Assembly: GCA_036004665.1 (NCBI GenBank)
Contig: DASYRG010000063.1
Location: forward strand, 1 to 13,521
DNA: 13,521 nucleotides
DNA from: JACQGZ01 sp036004665
Lineage (GTDB): Bacteria; Sysuimicrobiota; Sysuimicrobiia; Sysuimicrobiales; Humicultoraceae
Direction of reading: 5' to 3'
The notes beneath the pieces are model-generated. The model saw only the letters and a list, made by a program, of their open reading frames with translations, was not told where the DNA came from and made no database searches. How positions within the stretch are numbered: position 1 is the first letter of the stretch; each line of letters starts with the position of its first letter. The translations under genes and the position numbers were made by a program. Shown one piece after another: positions 12,264 through 13,521 of this stretch.

Positions 12264-12931
12264 TACGGCCGCTCCTTCTCCTTGCCGCTCCGTCGCTTTC
12301 TGCCGGCTTTCGCCGCGGCGCCGCGCAGCAGCAGGAGGGTGCCGCGCACACCCGGCGTCGCCCCGCGCAGGTAGAGCAGGTTACGCTCGGCTTCGACTTT
12401 GACCACGCGCAGGCCGCGCACGGTGACGCGCCCGCCCCCAGTCCGCCCAGGCATTCGCTTGCCCCGGATAACGCGGGCGATGTTCGAGGACCCGATCGAG
12501 CCCACGGCGCGGTGCATCAAGGAGACCCCGTGCGAGGCCCGCTGGCCGCTGAACCCGTGGCGCTTCATCGCACCGGCGAAGCCCTTGCCCCGGCTTGTAC
12601 CGACCACGTCCACGAGGTCCCCAGGTGCGAACGCCTCGGCCGTGAGGGTCTGCCCGGGTTCCAATTCCGCCGCGGCGCTCCCCCTGACCTCTCGGAGATG
12701 GCGCTGCGGCGCGATCCCCGCCTTGGCGAAGACCCCGCGCCGCCCCTTGGGGAGCCGACGCTCCTTCACCGCCCCGAAGCCGATCCGGGCGGCCTCGTAG
12801 CCGTCCCGTTCCAGCGTCCGTCGATCCACCACGATAACGGGACCGGCCTCCACCAGCGTCACGGGTACCCGGTGGCCGGCCTCATCGAAGAGCTCGGTCA
12901 TCCCCAGTTTGCGTCCCAACAGCGTCGCCAT
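12263..12931 (-). CDS. rplC: 50S ribosomal protein L3
   Basis: L3 nucleates large-subunit assembly and its tip approaches the peptidyl-transferase centre. The 222 residues begin MATLLGRKLGMTELFDEAGH and contain the signature GFAGAMKRHGFSGQRASHGV (117-136). After it come HRAVGSIGSSNIARVIRGKR and the basic C-terminus. Length fits the family. ATG at 12931 has CGGAG eight bases upstream, thirteen bases after the rpsJ stop. The C-terminal tail RRSGKEKERP is charged. Confident. Confidence 0.98.
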   Translation of the reverse strand: MATLLGRKLGMTELFDEAGHRVPVTLVEAGPVIVVDRRTLERDGYEAARIGFGAVKERRLPKGRRGVFAKAGIAPQRHLREVRGSAAAELEPGQTLTAEAFAPGDLVDVVGTSRGKGFAGAMKRHGFSGQRASHGVSLMHRAVGSIGSSNIARVIRGKRMPGRTGGGRVTVRGLRVVKVEAERNLLYLRGATPGVRGTLLLLRGAAAKAGRKRRSGKEKERP

Positions 12932-12944
12932 CCGTGTCGCTCCG

Positions 12945-13250
12945 CTAGAGTTTGATCTCGATGTCCACGCCGGCCGGGAGATCCAGGTGCATCAACGCGT
13001 CCACGGTCTTCTGCGTGGGTTCCAGGATGTCGATCAGCCGCTTGTGCGTGCGCAGCTCGAAGTGCTCCATCGATTCCTTGTCGATGTGCGGGGAGCGGAT
13101 GACCGTGAAGACGTTGCGCGCGGTCGGCAGCGGGACCGGGCCGCTGATGCGGGCCCCGGTACGCTTGACCGTGTCGACGATCTTTTCGGCCGACTGGTCA
13201 AGGACCTTGTGGTCGAAGGCGCGCAGTTTGATGCGAATCTTCTGCTTCAT
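12945..13250 (-). CDS. rpsJ: 30S ribosomal protein S10
   Basis: S10 helps assemble the 30S head and, as NusE, pairs with NusB in transcription antitermination. The 101 residues read MKQKIRIKLRAFDHKVLDQS at the start. The middle has TGARISGPVPLPTARNVFTV (31-50) and SPHIDKESMEHFELRTHKRL (53-72), the family hallmark. ATG at 13250 gives exactly the family N-terminus; the frame continues open upstream, but with no S10 similarity. The only nearby Shine-Dalgarno-like bases are weak (GGTGGGCG), unlike most genes here. Confidence 0.98.
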   Translation of the reverse strand: MKQKIRIKLRAFDHKVLDQSAEKIVDTVKRTGARISGPVPLPTARNVFTVIRSPHIDKESMEHFELRTHKRLIDILEPTQKTVDALMHLDLPAGVDIEIKL

Positions 13251-13375
13251 CTGACGCCCACCGCCCGCCCCCTGCCAACCGCCAAAGAGCTTTCCACCAC
13301 CCACCCCCAACCGACTTGACAGGCCACTAACGTGGCGGCCCGCCGACGACTCCTTCGGGGTCGCTGCGCTCCCAT
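13247..13375 (-). other. Possible 42-codon ORF bridging tuf and rpsJ
   Basis: ATG at 13375 follows the tuf stop by two bases (TAGTAATG) and the frame runs to a TGA that overlaps the rpsJ ATG as ATGA. The product would be arginine-rich and begins MGAQRP, the same six residues as the repeat unit before rplV. No Shine-Dalgarno is seen before the ATG, so it would need reinitiation after tuf. Open frames of this length are common in high-G+C DNA, so I regard it as doubtful. Confidence 0.15.
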
Positions 13376-13377
13376 TA
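13251..13377 (-). other. tuf-rpsJ spacer, no clear promoter or terminator
   Basis: This 127-base spacer is the longest here. It contains a copy of the 17-base GGTCGCTGCGCTCCCAT element (13359-13375), a five-pair GCCAC/GTGGC hairpin with a TAAC loop (13323-13336, plus-strand reading), and one copy of the recurring motif (13305-13316). No U tract follows the hairpin and no convincing -10 box was found on the minus strand. Confidence 0.4.
13359..13375. repeat. 17-bp element shared with the rpsS-rplV spacer
   Basis: GGTCGCTGCGCTCCCAT here is identical to 9993-10009. The partial copy at 10044-10060 differs at several bases. GAGCG-AGCGAC type words like this are frequent in high-G+C genomes, so a dispersed repeat is possible. 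Confidence 0.55.
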
Positions 13378-13521
13378 CTACACGATGGCGGTGACGACGC
13401 CGGCCCCGACCGTCCGCCCGCCCTCCCGCACCGCAAACCGCAGCCCCTCTTCCAGCGCCACTGGCGTGATCAGAATCACGTCCATGTTCACGTTGTCCCC
13501 CGGCATCACCATCTCCACCCC
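13378..13521 (-). CDS. tuf: Elongation factor Tu, C-terminal end only
   Basis: EF-Tu carries aminoacyl-tRNA to the ribosomal A site. Only the last 47 codons lie in the window, with the rest beyond the right edge. The visible end of domain III includes EMVMPGDNVNMDVILITPVA and EEGLRFAVREGGRTVGAGVV, closing with VTAIV and TAG. This is the family C-terminus, with Ala-Ile-Val replacing the usual Lys-Ile-type ending. Its position upstream of rpsJ matches the str-S10 arrangement, suggesting rpsL, rpsG and fusA further right. Confidence 0.97.
   Translation of the reverse strand, partial: GVEMVMPGDNVNMDVILITPVALEEGLRFAVREGGRTVGAGVVTAIV

Noticed and set aside
13316..13321. TTGACA hexamer on the plus strand in the tuf-rpsJ spacer
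   Set aside because: It points away from every gene and has no -10 box 15-19 bases downstream.
13323..13336. Hairpin in the tuf-rpsJ spacer as a transcription terminator
   Set aside because: Only five pairs and no U tract, so a terminator is not supported.
13251..13377. An E. coli-type S10 leader for L4 autoregulation
   Set aside because: No long structured leader is present; the spacer is only 127 bases and mostly open frame.
1..13521. CRISPR arrays, insertion sequences, tRNA genes, defence or biosynthetic clusters
   Set aside because: Looked for on both strands; all sequence is accounted for by ribosomal and housekeeping genes with short spacers.

Overview
This window is one continuous ribosomal-protein supercluster, and every recognisable gene is read from the minus strand. 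In transcription order, from high to low coordinates, it runs: end of tuf, rpsJ, rplC, rplD, rplW, rplB, rpsS, rplV, rpsC, rplP, rpmC, rpsQ, rplN, rplX, rplE, rpsN, rpsH, rplF, rplR, rpsE, rplO, secY, adk, map, a KOW-domain protein gene, infA, rpmJ, and rpsM, which runs off the left edge. These are the S10 and spc operons and the start of the alpha operon, fused without a visible break.

The organism is a bacterium with high G+C, roughly two thirds by eye. A zinc-type S14 (rpsN, Z form), a zinc-ribbon L24, a Cys/His L36 and a KOW-domain gene between map and infA point to a Bacillota-like lineage or a neighbouring deep Terrabacteria candidate phylum. This placement is inference and the exact phylum cannot be fixed from this window.

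Layout. 13251-13377 is the tuf-rpsJ spacer. 10428-13250 carries S10, L3, L4, L23 and L2. 8229-10349 carries S19, L22, S3, L16 and L29, and 4300-8232 carries S17, L14, L24, L5, S14, S8, L6, L18 and S5. 1880-4290 carries L15, SecY and adenylate kinase. 1-1883 carries methionine aminopeptidase, the KOW protein, IF-1, L36 and S13. Many junctions are ATGA, GTGA or TAATG/TGATG overlaps, so translation is probably coupled along the message. The products assemble both ribosomal subunits, start translation (IF-1), deliver aminoacyl-tRNA (EF-Tu), insert membrane proteins (SecY), balance adenylates (Adk) and trim N-terminal Met (Map). No gap without a gene exceeds 300 bases.

I found no defence system, mobile element, CRISPR array or novel gene cluster. 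The unexplained structure lies in the short spacers and in a few protein details. Spacers before rpsS and rplV each contain a tandem duplication that copies the ribosome-binding site plus start codon and leaves a tiny upstream ORF. A hairpin with its own mini-ORF precedes rpsN, and a short motif recurs in several spacers. A very good -10 box (TATAAT) sits at the end of map, just before the KOW gene. rpmD (L30) is absent from its usual place, the adenylate kinase lid has lost one zinc ligand, and L2 has an unusual sequence at the peptidyl-transferase-proximal histidine.
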